Assembly: GCA_028274465.1 (NCBI GenBank)
Contig: CM051457.1
Span: forward strand, 68,174,496 to 68,238,495
Direction of reading: 5' to 3'
From: Plantago ovata
Lineage: Eukaryota; Streptophyta; Magnoliopsida; Lamiales; Plantaginaceae
Length of the DNA stretch: 64,000 bases
The translations under genes were made by a program, and so were the position numbers. How positions within the stretch are numbered: the stretch's first letter is position 1; each line of letters opens with the position of its first letter. Below are positions 11,503 to 21,589 of the stretch, in pieces. The notes under the pieces were generated by a model, which saw only the letters and a program-made list of their open reading frames with translations, did not search any database and was not told where the DNA came from.

Positions 11503-13530
11503 CTAGAGAAATAGAGGAAACCGATTTCTCTTAATCTCTAATTAGTCTATTTAAGGAAGTCGACGGAAGGGCAGAAGCTAGACCACGTAAGGCATGGGTA
11601 CAACCCACCAAATGATCGAATGAGGGGACGGCGATAGTTTCTTCGTCTGCACCCGAGATTTGGAGATCAAGAACCACGCATTCCAACAACTTCAGAGGTT
11701 CTATGGCTTATCAAGGGAAATGTGATGGGGTACTGCACGATCATCGATGATTTCGTCAACCAACTCCTACGACCCGGAGCTCACATAACAACGGACGAAG
11801 TTGAGGATTAGAGGGTTTTTGCTATGGACTTGGCGACAGAGCAAGTCATGGCGAGTTCTCTACCACCGGATCGCTGTCCACTTGGGAAAAGTTTTTTTCA
11901 CTTTCATGGAGAAAATACTTTCCCGCACACTTCTGACGACCGCGTTAAGGCGCAGATCGCTGGATTCAAGCAATACTATGATGAACCATCTACACGCATT
12001 CGAGAGGTTCCAAGATCTCATGAACAAGTGTCCTCACCATGGTTTTGAACTTTCTGACCTAGTCCAACACTTCTACAATGGACTAACCTTCGAAAACCAA
12101 CAAGTGGTGGATTTCCAATGCCGAGGCAATATTTGGGAGGAAACCGCAGAAGCCGTCTGGGCTGTTTTCGAAAGGCTTGCTAAGGGTTCGCAGTTCAAGG
12201 ACCCAAGAGCAATGGTTAGGAGACGTGGACCTGAAGCTCCACCGACTCAAGAAGCCCCTATGTACAGGGGGAATGGGGATCAATTCGAGTGCTTTACCAA
12301 CGACTTGAAGCAAGTCCTCAAGAGCGCCACCGGAACAGCTGTTTCGAACGAAGTATGCCGAATATGTAAGAACTATGGGCATGGGGCTCATATATGTAGA
12401 TCGGAGCTGGCATACGATGATGGCAACTGGGCTCGAGGAGGCGAAGAAGAAGCCTTTGCTACGGAGTTTGGCACTCAAGAAGTTAGCTACGGACAAGACG
12501 GTCGGAATCCTCGAGGTGGATTTTGGAGAAGAGGATACCGTAACAATCAAGGATATGCACCAGCTAACCAAACTTATGGACCTAACCAAAACCGTCGTAG
12601 GCTGAACTATGAAAATGATCACTGCGAAAACCTCGCTCCGAAAGAGCCACCGAAGTCGAAGTCGGCTCTACTGATGGAGAACTTGCAGAAGATGGTTGAT
12701 CACACACAAAGTTTTCTCAAACGTTATGAAGAAGATTTTGAGAAGACTAGGGCAAGGCTCGATAAGTTGGAAGAGAGCACTAGGCTCGCCCATCAAAAGA
12801 TGCAAGAGTTGATCGACCGAAAACTACCTAGCAGCGCTGCGAAATCGAATGCCATTACATTGGCTGATGATGTACCTGACGAAATCACCATCAGGAAGGT
12901 TGTTAGGTGCAAGTGTTGCATGAAGGAAGAACTTCTACAGGCTGAGGAAGAAGAGAAGGGCCTAGGTTCTGACACAAGTGATGAGGAGCAAGAGAATCCC
13001 GAACCACTCCCTAAAAGTTTCGATGTTAAGGTACGGATTGGTGAGCTTGAAGATGTCCGTGCCACACTAGACACGGGATCCTACTCGAACATAATTCCTT
13101 TGAATGTGTTTGAAAAGAGCAACATCGGAAAACTATCTGAGCAAAGAGCTATTGTACAACTGGCGGATGGATCCTTTATGAGACCGGAGGGTGTTGTGAA
13201 AAATGTTCTGGTCAAGATTGGTGAAGCATCTATATACACCAATTTTGTAGTTATGCCGGCGTCTGCACCTGGAACGGGGATGTCATACTCTTAGGGCAAA
13301 CATTCTTGAATAAACTACGCTCGGTGATGGATATCTACCAAATAACATGCACCATCGAAGTGAATGGCAAGCAACACGTATTGCGAGCCATACCTGATCC
13401 ACCTGAACCGCTTGATATTACTACTCACTATTGTGGTCTTGCAGCCTATATTCTATCTTATTCACAGGTTCGTGGCATGGAAAGGAGATCAATGAAGGGG
13501 AAGCCTAGTACCCGCAAAAAGAATAGATAG
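11503..13530 (+). pseudogene. gag-pro: gag-pro of copy B, right contig copy with protease end
   Basis: This repeats the left copy: the first ~500 bp (11503-12010) carry many single-base indels, and from ~12010 on it is clean. From the Gag core a single frame is open through the CCHC knuckle (~12357-12395), a Lys/Glu-rich coiled-coil-like stretch, a CxxC pair (CKCC near 12910) and a retropepsin with Asp-Thr-Gly-Ser (~13069). The frame breaks near 13280 (one base short in GTGATGTC) and resumes at 13306 to the TAG at 13528-13530. The C-terminus is basic. No RT, RNase H or integrase follows in the next 3.4 kb. Confidence 0.85.
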
Positions 13531-13573
13531 GCGCAGACAGGAGTCGAGTCAAAGACTTTAAACAATGACGCTA

Positions 13574-13591
13574 TCCGGGAGGCAACCCGGA
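13574..13591 (+). repeat. Hairpin after gag-pro (copy B)
   Basis: TCCGGG-AGGCAA-CCCGGA is a perfect 6-bp stem with a 6-nt loop, 43 bp after the gag-pro stop. The same hairpin sits at 27795-27812 (E) and 35657-35674 (F). In D (minus strand, 20944-20960) the outer pair is altered. Its conservation in all four copies suggests an RNA role, but none is shown. Confidence 0.75.
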
Positions 13592-13772
13592 ATTTTTACC
13601 GCTTTCTCTACTGCTTTTCTACATGCATTCATTCTTGAACTATTTGCTTCTCATATGCGAATTTGTTCATGTCTGTGTCGTATACGCTTTTGTTTGAGTG
13701 AGAATTTTCGAGTGGTTTTTTGAAAAAAATCAGTTTCAGGATTTAAACCGCGTTTTCTGACATCGGGACCCG

Positions 13773-13857
13773 TCTCCCCGCATTGGGGAGCATGGGGCGA
13801 ACCGCCCCACTTGGGGGGCGAACCGCCCCGTGGTGGGGCGAACCGCCCCACGGTCCC
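13773..13857 (+). repeat. Internal GC palindrome cluster (copy B)
   Basis: Three GGGGCGAACCGCCCC-type units lie in otherwise A/T-rich sequence, after a CCCCGCATTGGGG inverted repeat. They match in form the units next to the LTR TATA box. Equivalent internal clusters are at 20682-20725 (D, minus), 28005-28072 (E) and 35863-35957 (F). Confidence 0.8.
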
Positions 13858-14096
13858 AGATCTTAAAAAAAACCGCGGATTTCAACCCCAAAACCTTATT
13901 TTCTTCATTCTTCTTCATCCATACTCCCAAAAAACCCAAAAAGTGCGATTTTGCTTCTAAATCTTCATAACTTCTTCATTTCTTGACCAAATTGAGTGTT
14001 CTTTAGCTTAATTCGAAGCCTATTACATGATCTATCATCCTATCCGAACAGATTTCATCCTAATTCGTTAAATTTGCAGATCTGAGGTATCATCTT

Positions 14097-14628
14097 AAGA
14101 ACCCTAATTTTCAAATATGGGGGTTTTCTAATTTGAGCTTCAATTATGCTTGTTTGGTGCATGGGTATGTTGTTTATATGATTAGACATGTTATTTACTA
14201 TCAATTGCATGCTCAATTTTGCTTAAATTGTTGAGTTGGGTATTTTGCTATTAGATGATATATCTTGTTATGCATTATGTCTTTATCTTTGATTTCTAAC
14301 ATATGGAAATGTTTATTGGTGTAATATTGGTGGATTTGACGATAGAATGCTTATTAGTTAAGAATGAGGATTTATGCTGGTCGAATTTTTGCGCTGCTAT
14401 GGTATGAATTGAGCCTTGTTATCAAGGATATTGGTTGTCTAGTAAGAGCATGACGTGATGTATTGCATGTAGTAGTTACGTTTGTATGTTACATGATGAA
14501 GAAGCTAGGCTAGACATTGCGGTTTGGGGAGTTCGATTGTTGATTTTATCACTTGTGTGTCTCGCTTTTACACTAGCATATATTTGAGTCTGTTTTGAGT
14601 CGTACGAGGTGCTAATCGCTGTTTGTAG
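14097..14628 (+). other. Intron-like segment in 3' module (copy B)
   Basis: The donor-like CTGAG|GTATCATCTT is followed by AACCCTAATTTTC, reminiscent of plant leader introns. The segment ends in GCTGTTTGTAG before the short sense ORF. Length is 532 bp; the matching segments are ~541 bp in E and F and ~537 bp in D. The branch-point match is weaker here (GTGCTAAT) than in D, E and F (TACTAAC). Splicing is inferred, not shown. Confidence 0.45.
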
Positions 14629-14659
14629 GTACCATACTAAGGGAAGGGAGCATTCCCGT

Positions 14660-15016
14660 ATGATTGCTGTGAAGAACCATGTCAAGGAAGGTGATCTCGC
14701 TAGATGTGCATTCGATCCAAGGGGTTTGGCAACAACGTCGTGGATTATCCAAGAGGAGGAGCTAGAGTACACCTGGAGTAAGGACTCCTATGCCTATTCA
14801 TGCACCACCGAAGGGTCAGAAACCACTATTATGTCAGCACTCCATCACGAGGACTACAGAGTTCGAGTGAACAGGAAGGCACCGGAACAGTCTTGTCGCG
14901 ACGAATTCGATCTTGAGTCCGAAGTTGCTCGAAGGTTCCGAAGCGCTAGCTTGGTTCCAAAACGTAATGACATGGGTACCCAACACCTTGTTGGGGTGCC
15001 CCTTGCCTGCCTCTAA
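14660..15016 (+). CDS. Unrecognised 3' ORF of the gag-pro family (copy B)
   Basis: 118 codons from the first ATG after the putative splice acceptor to TAA at 15014-15016. I do not recognise the protein. It has the conserved block LEYTWSKDSYAYSCTTEG in the middle and an Arg-rich C-terminal half, with no evident signal peptide or membrane segment. Homologous frames occur at 19499-19867 (D), 28869-29246 (E) and, with one stop, 36757-37134 (F). The reading frame therefore existed before the family spread. An antisense ORF overlaps it. It may be a remnant of an accessory ORF or a captured host fragment. Confidence 0.45.
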   Translation: MIAVKNHVKEGDLARCAFDPRGLATTSWIIQEEELEYTWSKDSYAYSCTTEGSETTIMSALHHEDYRVRVNRKAPEQSCRDEFDLESEVARRFRSASLVPKRNDMGTQHLVGVPLACL

Positions 15017-15162
15017 AGTGAGCATCATATAGACATTGGTCGGAGCATCAGTGGATAAAGTGGTCGAAATTGGAGAAAAAGGTAGAAGACTTCTGAGGAT
15101 CCGAGCAGCGTACTGTAACCTTCTCGTGGTGTAAAACGTTGGAGGGGGACATCCTGATACCA
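14834..15162 (-). other. Antisense ORF with degraded antisense iMet primer-site motif (copy B)
   Basis: An antisense open frame of ~109 codons overlaps the sense ORF. Homologous antisense frames exist at 29064-29393 (E) and 36952-37281 (F), and with a stop on the plus strand at 19376-19680 (D). It is headed by TGGTATCAGGAT (15151-15162), a mutated form of the TGGTATCAGAGC that D and E keep intact. The product contains YTTRRLQ and a Ser/Thr/Asp stretch and is not recognised. Confidence 0.45.
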
Positions 15163-16990
15163 CTGTCCTTTCCCCTTCAACAGTTCACATCCTATTGAAG
15201 GGCTACAGGATGGAGGATTCCATAACAGCGGCGGTTAATCTTGAGAATTCTACCTGCCACTGCAACTCTACTGGCAATGATGATGGTGACAGTAGTGACA
15301 ATGAAGGCCATACGAGCAATGATGACTCTGATAGAGGAATTGTTCCTATCCGGCCTAAAAATGGAACTACCGTACCCACCAGAAGACCTGATGTCACACT
15401 ATAAAGCTCACAGAGGAGGCCCAATAAATCACAAGCAGCATACTCAGCCGACCGAGGCCAAATCATGGGGTAACATCTAGTATCATATCTTACTTCCTCA
15501 TTTTCTTACTGCTAGGGACTAGCGTAAATTTCATGAGGGGGGATGGGATTTAAGTGATCTGATGTTGTTAGTTTGGAGCTTGGAATTGGTAGGATGAGTA
15601 TAGTACCTCGCATGCTTTATCCGTTTGCATTTGCATTTGCACGTTTACTGCTTCTTAGATTTTTTTTTAGGTTGCATTTCACTACATTCATCCTAGGATA
15701 GTCTTGCATGTTTTATATGGAGTTTATTGCCGAATTTTTTGAACTTTTTTATTGGGTAGATCAACTAACTATGCCATTAATCGTATGCTTCATCTCTATG
15801 AATTTGTTTGAGGTCTGTCTCGCTTGGCTTGTCACATTTATGTATTGCACTTAGTTAAGCATGGTAGTCTCGACATCACTTAGTGGTGTTTTCTCTACTG
15901 CGGTTCACGAAGGCCTTTATAATAGGATGATGCATGTTAGGGTCTTATGGTTGTTTTCCCGAGTAATTATGTACCTAAGAGGCAACAAGTCTTCACCATG
16001 TTTTGAGATTGCTAAATGCCTAGGAAGGAGGTAGTGTGAGGTTGTGTTATCCTTTGTTTATAACCTATTCTTCCGAATAGGTTTGGGGAGGGGGTTACGC
16101 TATCATTAGACTTGTTTTTCGTTTTCCATTTCTGTGTTGTGAGTTTATTTTTCCTTTCTCGTAAATTTTGTACTCCAACCTATTCTTTCGAATAGGTTTG
16201 GGGAAGTCGTTTGTGAGTCATATTGTTTCTTTTTCGTTGTGCTACTGCTCGCTAAAAAAAATAGAAAAAAAAGAATGAAAAATTCCAGGAAAAAAGAAAA
16301 AAAAAGAAAAAGAAACTGGAAAGAAAAAAAGGAAAAAAAAAAGAGAAAAGACCCCAAAAGAGCAAAGAAGGGTCCAAAAAAAGAAAAGCCAAATAGCAGT
16401 TTAGCAAAGTGTTGTGTCTCATTTTCCAATTCTTGTAATGTTCGTAATTGTGTTGTAATTTTCTATTTTTTGTCTTTTGTTTTTGAGTGTCATCTGTTCT
16501 AGACCACCCTCGCCCTGCCATTCAGGAAGTGGTGAAAATCTTAAGGCTTTGCTTGAGAGATGGGTAGAATAGGGGAGTGTTATCTTTTATAGGGAACCCT
16601 CCTTCGTTTGATGAGAGCCAGTACTGGTTCGACCTCTCTGAGGAAAAGTCTTAACTTGGTGAACAGCAGTAAGTCCTCAGTTTCATAGGCACGGGACAAC
16701 CATTCGTATCTTAACATGTTTCATTACGTCGTCACTGACTAGGTCCAGGTAGAGGATGTTACGAGAGACTATCATGTTTTCACATAAGTGCTTATGTGGA
16801 TGTGTATGAGTCAATCGAGGCATTCTTCAACCTATATTCATGTTTTGATTTATATGGTTCTTGTTCATATGTTTTTTAATAGATTCAGTAGATTAGTTCA
16901 TTTTATTTGGCATGAGACTCCATTTTGTGTGTTGCATTGTTTTTTGCATTAGAGTCTAGCTTAGTTGCTTGAGGACAAGCAAAGGTTCGG
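15017..16990 (+). mobile_element. 3' non-coding tail of copy B
   Basis: No convincing gene. In order it holds a Ser/Asp/Asn-rich short frame (15195-15404) also seen in D and F; ~700 bp of A/T-rich spacer; two hairpins AACCTATTC-TTCC/TTTC-GAATAGGTT near 16060-16085 and 16177-16198, each followed by TTTGGGGA; a purine tract of mainly A with scattered G (16250-16390); and the TTGAGGACAAGCAAAGG block just before the PPT. Tails of D, E and F have the same order. Confidence 0.8.
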
Positions 16991-17001
16991 TTTGGGGAGT
17001 T
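16991..17001 (+). promoter_or_regulatory. Polypurine tract of copy B
   Basis: TTTGGGGAGTT lies directly before the LTR3 start. It is the expected plus-strand primer site and is identical in E (31211-31221) and F (39073-39083). Confidence 0.85.
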
Positions 17002-18257
17002 TGATGAATGTGTATTTTACACTTTCATTCGAGTCTTTTTCACCTATTTTAGCTATCCTCTATGTTAATTTAGCTATATTTTAGTGCATTTTATTAGAAT
17101 AGTGTCACGTTTCCCTTTAGTCTTTATTTTATAGGTTTCGGTTGAAAAACGAGTATTTCCGGGCAAATATATTGAAGTAGACAAGGAATTGGTGTTCCAG
17201 AAGCCTAATTGGAGTATCTGAAGGTTTCCGGATAGGATTTGAAGTCTAGGGGTCGAATCTGGAGGTTAGAAGGCCACTAGAAGTCAGAAACCGAGTCCGA
17301 AAAGGGGAAGAAATCCAAAAACGCGTCAAAAACGCGTATCTGGCCGAAAATTACTCCCGGGCGAATCGCCCGGGATGTGGGGCGAATCGCCCCACACCAG
17401 GCGAATCGCCCGGTGTGTGGGGCGACTCGCCCCACACAATTCGTAGCGTATATATAGTTGCTCAGTTTTTCTCCGATTTTCATACTTTTCCAGACCTTTT
17501 CTCTCACCTTTCTCTGTAGTTTTAGGTAGGAACTTCCCAGAGCCTGTTCTGGGGGTTCATAGCTTAGGAGATACTTTTTCATAGCAGTTTGGAGCTTGTA
17601 AGATCGCGATTCTTCGGAGACTGACAACCTTCGGTAACATTGTATCTTACAGTTTTTCTACTTATTTTTATATATCTTTCAACATGTTTTCTTCTATGAT
17701 ATCTGTTGATTGCATGACAACTATGAGTAGCTAAACTTCTCGTTGGTGATAGTATGTGAATTCTTGGCGAAGGGTTAATAATTATGATAATGGCTATATC
17801 GCGCATTATACTCCGTGTTATTGCTTTATTTCTTTGATCTATCTAAATCTCTATCTTCATATGGTTGATTAATTATTGCACATAATTTGGACAATTCATT
17901 GGTCTTTGACCTATCTAAATCTATATCTTCGTAGTGTTTGATAATTACAATTAGACAATTCATTGATCAAAGATCTCTATGCAAAACCGAGGAATTTACG
18001 CATGATTATTAACCCGTTATGCTTTTGAAGGACCATACTATCATCAATCTCCATTATCTGTTAAGAAAAACCTTTGCTAAATCGTCTGCTGTTTTATATT
18101 CTAAATTAGATTAGATAAAGCTAGTTATAGTCCTTAGAGATCGACACTCGAGGTTATTCTACTGCTACACTACGGTTTTCGTTGTAGTTGTGAATTGACT
18201 TTGGCTAAATAACAAATTTATTTGATTAATTGGGACCCGACAATCCTACGTTCATCA
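17002..18257 (+). repeat. LTR3 of composite A/B (3' LTR)
   Basis: It starts TGATGAATGTG and ends CCTACGTTCATCA. It has four GC palindrome units (17355-17436) and TATATATA at 17449-17456. It is very close to LTR1, differing mainly by one extra palindrome unit and ~35 bp near the U5 end that LTR1 lacks. It is followed by the target duplication ACAAC and element D sequence. Confidence 0.92.
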
Positions 18258-19110
18258 ACAACGAAAAAGAAACAAAAATGACTCACGAACGACTTCCCCA
18301 AACCTATTCGAAAGAATAGGTTGGAGTACAAAATTTACGAAAAAGGAAAAATAAACTCACAACACAAAATTAAAAAACGAAAAACAAGTCTAATGATGGT
18401 GTAACCCCCTCCCCCAACCTGTTTGGAAGAATAGGTTACAAACAAAGGATCACACAACCTCACACTACCTCCTTCCTAGGCATTTAGCAATCTCAAAGCA
18501 TGGTGAAGACTTGTTGTCTCTTAGGTACATAATTACTCGGGAAAACAACCATAAGACCCTAACATGCATCATCCTATTATAAAGGCCTTCGTGAACCGCA
18601 GTAGAGAAAACACCACTAATTGATGTCGAGACTACCAAGCTTAACTAAGTGCAATACATAAATGTGACAAGCCAAGCGAGAAAAACCTCAAACAAATTCA
18701 TTGAGATGAAGCATATGATTAATGGCATAATTAGTTGATCTACCCAATAAAAAAGTTCAAAAAATTTGGCAATAAACTCCATATAAAACGTGCAAGACTA
18801 TCTTAGGATGAATGAAGTGAATGCAACCTAAAAAACTAAGAAAGAAGTAAACGTGCAAATGCAAATGCAGACGGATAATCATGCAAGGTACTATACTCAA
18901 CCTACCAATTCCAAGCTCTAAACCATCAATGCCAAGCTCCAAACTAACAACACTAGATCACTTAAATCCCATCCCCCCTCATGAATTTAAAGCTAGTCCC
19001 TAGCAGTAAGAAAATGAGGAAATAAGATGTGATACTAGATGTTACCGCATGGTTTGGCCTCGGTCGGCTGAGTATGCTGCTTGTAAGTTATTGGGACTGC
19101 TCCAGGGACC
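18258..19110 (-). mobile_element. Element D 3' tail continued
   Basis: Minus-strand tail of D resuming after the 1001-18257 insertion. It contains both AACCTATTC/GAATAGGTT hairpins (near 18303-18325 and 18415-18437, the second partly decayed) with adjacent CCCCAAAC and CCCCAACC, then A/T-rich spacer. I see no gene. Confidence 0.85.
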
Positions 19111-19320
19111 TTATAGGTTATCATCGGGGCTTGTGGTAGTGGTTGTATTTCCACTAATAGATCGGATAGGAACAACTCCTCCATCTGTATCATCATTGTC
19201 CCTATTGTCTTCATTGTCACTACTGTCACCAACATCATCACCAGTAGAGTTGCATTGTCGAAGAGAATCTTCAAGATTGGCCGCCTCTGTTATGGAATCT
19301 TCCACCCGGTATCTCTCCAA
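19111..19320 (-). other. Acidic low-complexity frame in D 3' module
   Basis: A 69-codon frame rich in Ser, Asp, Asn and Thr (repeated SSDNED-like runs). The start of this frame is shared by B (15195) and F (37242-37442). Composition alone could keep it open, so coding is uncertain. Confidence 0.25.
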
Positions 19321-19352
19321 TAGGTTGTGAACTGTTGAAGGGGAAAGAGCAG

Positions 19353-19365
19353 TGGTATCAGAGCC
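19353..19365 (+). promoter_or_regulatory. Antisense tRNA-iMet primer-site motif in element D
   Basis: TGGTATCAGAGCC matches the standard iMet primer site of many plant LTR elements, but lies antisense to element D and is preceded by GAGCAG as if after an LTR end. It is followed by an ATG (19376) opening the antisense frame homologous to those in B, E and F. A perfect copy is also present in E (29381-29392, minus strand). Confidence 0.6.
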
Positions 19366-19498
19366 TCCCTCTCCAATGTTTTACACCCCGAGGAGGTTGC
19401 AGCAAGTTGCTCGGATACTCAGAGGTCGTCCTCCATTTTTTCCAATGTCGATCACATTCTCTACGGTTGATGCCCCCGATGTCTATATGATGCTCCCT

Positions 19499-19867
19499 TT
19501 AGAGGCAGTCAAGGGGCACCCCTGAGAAGGGCTGGGCACCCATGTCATTATGTTTTGGAACCAAGCTAGCGATTCGGAACTTTCTCACCACTGTCGACTC
19601 AAGACTGAATCCGTTGTGGTGAGATCGTCCCGGTGCCTTCCTATTCACTCGAACTCTGCAGTCCTTGTGATAGATTGCTGACGTAATAATTGTTTCCATC
19701 CCTTCGGTGGTGCATGAATAGGCATAGGAGTCCTTACTCCAAGTGTACTCTATCTCCTCCTTTTGGATAATCCGCGACGTTGTTGCAAGAGCCCGTGGCT
19801 CGAACGCACCTCTAACGAGATCACTCTCCTTGACATGGTTGTAATCGATCCCCCTCCAATACTTCAT
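19499..19867 (-). CDS. Unrecognised 3' ORF of the gag-pro family (copy D)
   Basis: From ATG at 19867 the frame runs 122 codons to TAA at 19499-19501. It is also open upstream to 19942 across the splice-acceptor-like site. It has the conserved YTWSKDSYAYSCTTEG block and is the least damaged copy along with B. Upstream on the minus strand lie TTTGTAG (19911-19917) and TACTAAC (19923-19929). Function unknown. Confidence 0.45.
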   Translation of the reverse strand: MKYWRGIDYNHVKESDLVRGAFEPRALATTSRIIQKEEIEYTWSKDSYAYSCTTEGMETIITSAIYHKDCRVRVNRKAPGRSHHNGFSLESTVVRKFRIASLVPKHNDMGAQPFSGVPLDCL

Positions 19868-19910
19868 AGTAGCCAAACGGGAGTGCTCCTCTTCCTTTGT
19901 GGCATGGTTC

Positions 19911-20447
19911 CTACAAACAACAGTTAGTACCTCGTATGACACAAAACTGACTCATGCATATGCTAATGTAAGAACGAAACACACGAGTGATAAAATCAAC
20001 AATCGAACTCCGCAAATACTTCATGTCTATTCTAGCTACTAATATGCAACACACCAAAATAAATTCGACATGTACATATCGCATTACGCTCGCTAGACAA
20101 CAAATAACATAAATAATAAGGCTCAATTCATACCATAGTAGCGAAAAAATTCTAACATCATAAATCCTCATACCCAACAAGTATGCATTCTACCATCATA
20201 CCCATCATTATCACATCAGTAAACACAATCATATGTAAGGAATCGAAAAGGATACATTGCATAACAAGATAAAAACATCTAGTAGCAAAATTCCCAAATC
20301 AACAATCCAAGCATAATTGAGCACGCAATTGATAGTAAATAACATTTCTAATCACACAAACAACCTACCCATACATCATATAAGCCTAATTGAAGCTCAA
20401 ATTAGAAAACCCCCAAATTTGAAAAATTAGGGTTCATAAGAAGATAC
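19911..20447 (-). other. Intron-like segment in D 3' module
   Basis: On the minus strand it begins CTGAG|GTATC and ends TACTAACTGTTGTTTGTAG, which combines a perfect TACTAAC branch-point consensus, a T-rich stretch and an AG acceptor within 19 bases. Length is 537 bp. The segment is A/T-rich and has many stops. Confidence 0.45.
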
Positions 20448-20972
20448 CTCAGATCTGGAAAACGAATGCACTAGAGTGAAAGTTGTTCGGACGAAAAGAA
20501 AGAGCACGTAATGGGCTTCGATTGGAGCTAAAGAACACACAATTTGATGGAATAATGAAGAAGTTATGAAGGATTGAAGTATTTATGCTTTTTTCGGATT
20601 TTGGGGAGAAAGAAGTGGACAAGATGAAGAAAATGAGGAGAAAAGGGAGTTTCTCGCGTTTTTAAGCAGCAGAGCTCGTGGGGTGAGTCGCCCCGTGCGG
20701 GGCGAGCGAATCGCCCCGCAAGTCCAGAGAGCGCGCCACCTCCTGAGGTGGGGAGACAAAACTTCTCGAAAAAACGCGGTTTTTAAGTCTCCGAAAACCA
20801 TTTTTCTCATAAAACCACTTGAAAAAGCTCACTCAAACATAACACAAGCACATACGACACAGAGACGAACAAATTCACATATGAAAATCAAATTGTTCAA
20901 GTATGAATGCATGCAATAAAGCGGTAAAAAAGCGATAAAAACTTCGGGTTGCCTCCCGGATAGCGCCATTGT
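20448..20972 (-). mobile_element. D leader of 3' module, GC palindrome cluster and hairpin
   Basis: Holds a reduced GC palindrome cluster (20682-20725, GGGGCGAGCGAATCGCCCCG) and the post-protease hairpin (20944-20960, outer pair altered). Otherwise A/T-rich and non-coding. Confidence 0.7.
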
Positions 20973-21589
20973 TTAAAGTCTTTGACTCGACTCCTGGTTT
21001 CTCCTCATGCCACGAACCTGTGAATAAGAATGAACATAGACCGCAAGACCACAGTAGTTAATAGTGTGAGAAGTATCAGGTGGATCAGATATGGCTCGCA
21101 ACACATGTCGCTTGCCATCCACCTCAATGGTGCAAGTCCTTCGGTAGATGTCTATAACGGAGCGTAGCTTGGTCAAGAACGTTCGCCCCAAGAGAACGAC
21201 ATCCCCCATCCCAGGTGTAGACGTCGGCATAACTACAAAATTGGTGTATACAGAAGTTTCACCAATCTTGACCAATACATTCTTCACAACGCCTTCGGGT
21301 CTCACAAAGGATCCATCCACTAGTTGCACAATAGCCTTATGCTCAGATAGTTTTCCAAGGCTACTATTCTCGAACACATTCATTGGGAGCACACTATAGT
21401 AGGATCCCTTGTCTAGTGTAGCACGGACATCTTCAAGTTCACCAATCCCGACCTTAACATCGAAACTTTGAGGGAGTGGCTCGGGATCCTCTTGCTCCTC
21501 TTCACTCTCGTCAGAACCAAGGTCCTTCTCTTCTTCCTTGGCTAGTGGAGGTTCTTCCTTCTTACAACACTCGCACTTAGCAACCTTTT
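20973..21589 (-). pseudogene. PR: Protease of copy D, active site altered
   Basis: Minus-strand frame with the conserved LPMNVFE, GSFVRPEG, TNFVVMP and LLGRTFLTKLRS blocks of the family protease. The catalytic triad reads Asp-Lys-Gly (AAG for ACG, near 21400) instead of Asp-Thr-Gly, which should abolish activity. A one-base loss near 21590 puts it out of frame with gag. The C-terminal basic tail is shortened by a ~50-bp deletion before the stop at 20973. Confidence 0.82.

Larger units (their letters stand above)
1001..18257 (+). mobile_element. Composite Athila-type insertion A/B (LTR-A-LTR-B-LTR) inside element D
   Basis: Three LTRs alternate with two internal regions: LTR1 1001-2198, autonomous-type interior A 2199-7952, LTR2 7953-9213, gag-pro-only interior B 9214-17001, and LTR3 17002-18257. 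The whole block starts TG, ends CA and is flanked by ACAAT (996-1000) and ACAAC (18258-18262), a 5-bp target duplication with one change. Element D sequence continues uninterrupted across the join. LTR1 and LTR3 are one variant (U5 end CAATCCTACGTTCATCA) and LTR2 is another. The outer pair therefore look like the original ends, and LTR2 plus interior B look like a later insertion or recombination product. The true length is ~2 kb less because of a false duplication at the gap. Confidence 0.85.

Noticed and set aside
10057..12622. Long antisense frames over gag (about 180 codons, both contig copies)
   Set aside because: They mirror the conserved gag reading frame, shift with it, and lack any start context or shared domain; treated as shadows.
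11403..13424. Real tandem duplication of gag-pro
   Set aside because: Flanks are the same locus with complementary end-quality decay around an exact 100-N gap; an assembly overlap explains it.
16250..16400. Poly-A tail of a LINE or SINE
   Set aside because: No target duplication or LINE coding sequence; the tract sits at a fixed place inside each LTR element.
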